64,000 nucleotides of DNA from Alteromonas sp. V450. GTDB lineage: Bacteria > Pseudomonadota > Gammaproteobacteria > Enterobacterales > Alteromonadaceae. Below are positions 62,275 through 64,000 of this stretch, one piece after another. The DNA is taken from positions 1,984,001-2,048,000 of the forward strand of contig NZ_MODU01000004.1 of the NCBI RefSeq assembly GCF_001885075.1, written 5' to 3'. How positions within the stretch are numbered: position 1 is the stretch's first letter; every line of letters begins with the position of its first letter. The notes below the pieces were generated by a model that saw only the letters and a list, made by a program, of their open reading frames with translations, was not told the origin of the DNA and made no database searches. Both the position numbers and the translations under genes were made by a program.

Positions 62275-62967
62275 CTAGTTTGCAGGCATTACATATACTT
62301 CGCGAACGCACGCAGAGTCATCTGCACTAAGCGCGAAGAATACCGACTTAGCGATATCCTCAGGCTGTAATTTATCGTCCTTTGGCTCATCAAAAAATGG
62401 GGTATTAACCATACCGGGGCAAATTGTTGTGCACCGCCCTCCCCATTCGCGCATCTCCTCTGCTAGGTTTTGCCCAAAGCCGTAGGCAAACCACTTGCTT
62501 GCGCCATACACCGACCCCTTCAGTGCAATGCGACCAGCGACTGACGAGGTAATAATAAAATGTCCCTTAGTGTTGCGCAGATATGACAAGCCCGCCTTCG
62601 CTGTGTAAAGCAGTCCGTTCACATTGGCACCCAGCATACCTTGCCAATCTTTAACATCGCCGTTTTCTATGCCCGCCGCTTTTGCACCACGTCCAGCGTT
62701 TGCGAAAATACCGTCGATACGTCCAAAGTGTGTATTAACCTTGCTAAATGCCGCTTCTATATCGCTGAAATCGCTAACATCTGCAGCTACCGCAAACGCT
62801 TTTTCTTCACCCAGTTCATTCACTATGGCACGCAGTTTTTCCTCACTTCGTGCTATGAGTGCGACGCGATAGCCCTTGTTCACTAAATATTTGGCGGTTG
62901 CTTTACCGATACCGCTTGAGGCCCCGGTTATGGCAATAATCTTTTCTTCACTGGATATGTTTGTCAT
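62275..62967 (-). CDS. Short-chain dehydrogenase/reductase
   Basis: The 230-residue classical SDR has AITGASSGIGKATAKYL (residues 12-28), ANAGRGA near 90 in place of NNAG, serine in ITSSVAGRIAL near 140 and YGASKWFAYG near 152. A proline-rich PGMVNTPFFDEP loop near 187 follows. It is transcribed alone or with the upstream DJ-1-like gene (105 bp gap). The substrate is unknown. Confidence 0.85.
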   Translation of the reverse strand: MTNISSEEKIIAITGASSGIGKATAKYLVNKGYRVALIARSEEKLRAIVNELGEEKAFAVAADVSDFSDIEAAFSKVNTHFGRIDGIFANAGRGAKAAGIENGDVKDWQGMLGANVNGLLYTAKAGLSYLRNTKGHFIITSSVAGRIALKGSVYGASKWFAYGFGQNLAEEMREWGGRCTTICPGMVNTPFFDEPKDDKLQPEDIAKSVFFALSADDSACVREVYVMPAN

Positions 62968-63072
62968 ACATTCTCCTTGTTGGTTTGGCGCTCATCAGCA
63001 AACAATTAAGCTAGGGGATGCGCACAAACTTATTCTGCTAAAAATGTGGTTTTAGAGGCATCACGTAAACAC

Positions 63073-63624
63073 CTAGGCAATCATTTCGCTAATTTTGCCT
63101 ACAAAGGCCGATATATCATCAGGGTTTCTGCTCGTTACTAGCTTGTCATGCACCACAACCTTGTCATCGACCCACGTTGCTCCCGCGTTTTTCAGGTCAG
63201 TTCGAATACTCGGAAACGACGTCAACGTGGCGCCTTTTGCTAACCCAGACTCCACGAGTAACCATGGTCCGTGACAAATAGCCCCCACGGCTTTAACACC
63301 ATTTGCGCTGTTTGCACGTTTAATAAAAGTCACCGCGTCGTCTTTTGTTCTCAGTACATCTGGATTTATCTGGCCACCTGGCAGTACAAGGGCATCATAG
63401 TCCTCAGGGCTAACTGTCGAGACCTGTTTATCCACTTTTACCGTTTTACCCCAGTCATCCTCGTCCCACGCTTTGATAGAAGATTGTTCGTCTACGGATA
63501 GTATGTCTACCTCTGCCCCTTGCTCAATGAACATGTCTCGAGGTTTTATTAATTCACTTTGCTCAAACCCATGGGTTGCCAAAATAGCGATTTTTTTACC
63601 TTTTAACTCGTTGCTATTACTCAT
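63073..63624 (-). CDS. DJ-1/PfpI superfamily protein
   Basis: The 183-residue protein has KIAILATHGFEQSELIKPRDMF at the N-terminus with the conserved glutamate, and GAICHGPWLLVESGLAKG near residue 115 with the nucleophile cysteine of AICHG. DALVLPGGQINPD near 75 matches the family. Members are annotated as proteases, chaperones or deglycases; their physiological roles are debated. It lies upstream of the SDR gene on the same strand. Confidence 0.88.
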   Translation of the reverse strand: MSNSNELKGKKIAILATHGFEQSELIKPRDMFIEQGAEVDILSVDEQSSIKAWDEDDWGKTVKVDKQVSTVSPEDYDALVLPGGQINPDVLRTKDDAVTFIKRANSANGVKAVGAICHGPWLLVESGLAKGATLTSFPSIRTDLKNAGATWVDDKVVVHDKLVTSRNPDDISAFVGKISEMIA

Positions 63625-63923
63625 TGTTTGTCCTTTTTAACGAAAACATGAGTATCGTTGCAAATTACAAACCATCCCCCTAAGTCACTTAACCCCTTAA
63701 AATAAAATAAAAAAACAAACCAAAGCCATTCATTTCAATCACATACTTTGGCGGGTATTTTCAAAACATGGGAATGATTTACACAATAGCTTTACACCTT
63801 TACTACTGCCGATAGCGCCATTTACCATCTGCTGGTTGCTTTTTGTGTTTCGAATTAAGCCAACATTGAGTATTTCATGTATTAACAGTTGACGCTGTGT
63901 GCATTGGAGAAGGTACAAGAAAT

Positions 63924-64000
63924 ATGAGCAAGGAAAGTTTTAATCACGCTAAATCTGCATTCGAGCTTTCGTTAAAAAGCTGGTGGAGCATTTTAAAGCG
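63924..64000 (+). CDS. Start of an unidentified gene, cut by the window edge
   Basis: Only 25 codons are visible: ATG followed by SKESFNHAKSAFELSLKSWW and SILK. GGAGAAGG lies about 14 nt upstream. The WW-S-I-L-K pattern would fit the start of a YihY/BrkB-type membrane protein, but this is weak. The 299-bp gap before it holds no recognisable gene. Confidence 0.4.
   Translation, partial: MSKESFNHAKSAFELSLKSWWSILK

Noticed and set aside
1..64000. CRISPR arrays, tRNA or rRNA genes, prophage or IS elements
   Set aside because: I found no regularly spaced direct repeats, cloverleaf with CCA end, rRNA-like sequence, or transposase or integrase genes.

Overview
The window looks like a chromosomal stretch from a marine gammaproteobacterium, most likely Alteromonas or a close relative. 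This is an inference from the proteins: Tdk, Upp, RlmF, SoxR and AidB read very close to their enterobacterial counterparts. Families common in Alteromonadales are also present (DUF3718, DUF2780, DUF748, a TonB-dependent receptor with PepSY protein, choline-to-betaine genes). Base composition by eye is in the mid-40s percent G+C and fairly even. I see no rRNA, tRNA, CRISPR array, prophage or intact insertion sequence.

Layout. 1-10 kb: end of thymidine kinase, a LacI-type regulator with its own palindromic operator, upp, a small HTH gene preceded by what looks like a complete Tyr/Phe-type transcription attenuator, a WbuC-type cupin, a secreted protein whose signal peptide carries an in-frame stop, the GTPase RbgA, a TrmH-family RNA methyltransferase, a basic amino acid decarboxylase, two small unknown genes and a crotonase. 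10-19 kb: an Mpo1-like membrane protein, a META-MliC lipoprotein, the betB-betA-transporter operon behind a BetI-like operator, soxR-rlmF, and a VOC gene driven by a perfect SoxR box. 19-31 kb: a periplasmic binding-type protein, an M24 peptidase, a DUF3718 protein, a PaaX-like regulator with an unknown partner divergent from aidB, a serine hydrolase, and a translationally coupled desaturase and methyltransferase pair.

31-45 kb: secreted unknowns, a DsrE plus yellow/MRJP-type pair, a DUF4136 lipoprotein, a shortened class I adenylate cyclase, a BlaI/BlaR1-like sensor operon with TonB C-terminal domain, a DUF2780 protein, a 1142-residue DUF748/AsmA-like protein, glyoxalase I, a DUF1456 protein and a Tat-exported dienelactone hydrolase. 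45-50 kb: an unusual group made of a DUF547-DUF1223 fusion, a radical SAM protein and a divergent catalase-like exported protein, followed by a PepSY membrane protein convergent with a TonB-dependent receptor. 52-56 kb: a sortilin/BNR-repeat exported protein. 56-64 kb: an oxidation locus with rubredoxin, a ferritin-like metal-dependent hydrolase, an AraC regulator, three SDRs, a Baeyer-Villiger-type monooxygenase and a DJ-1/PfpI protein, then the first codons of another gene.

Cross-cutting observations. A dispersed imperfect-palindrome repeat occurs at least four times (near 33.5, 56.0, 57.4 and 62.1 kb), always between genes and concentrated around the oxidation locus. Several regulator-target pairs can be read directly from operators: LacI autoregulation, BetI-like site/bet operon, SoxR/VOC gene, BlaI-like/M56 peptidase. 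The strongest candidate for something undescribed is the leader-peptide attenuator at 2.5-2.7 kb, because it precedes a small orphan HTH gene rather than an aromatic amino acid gene.
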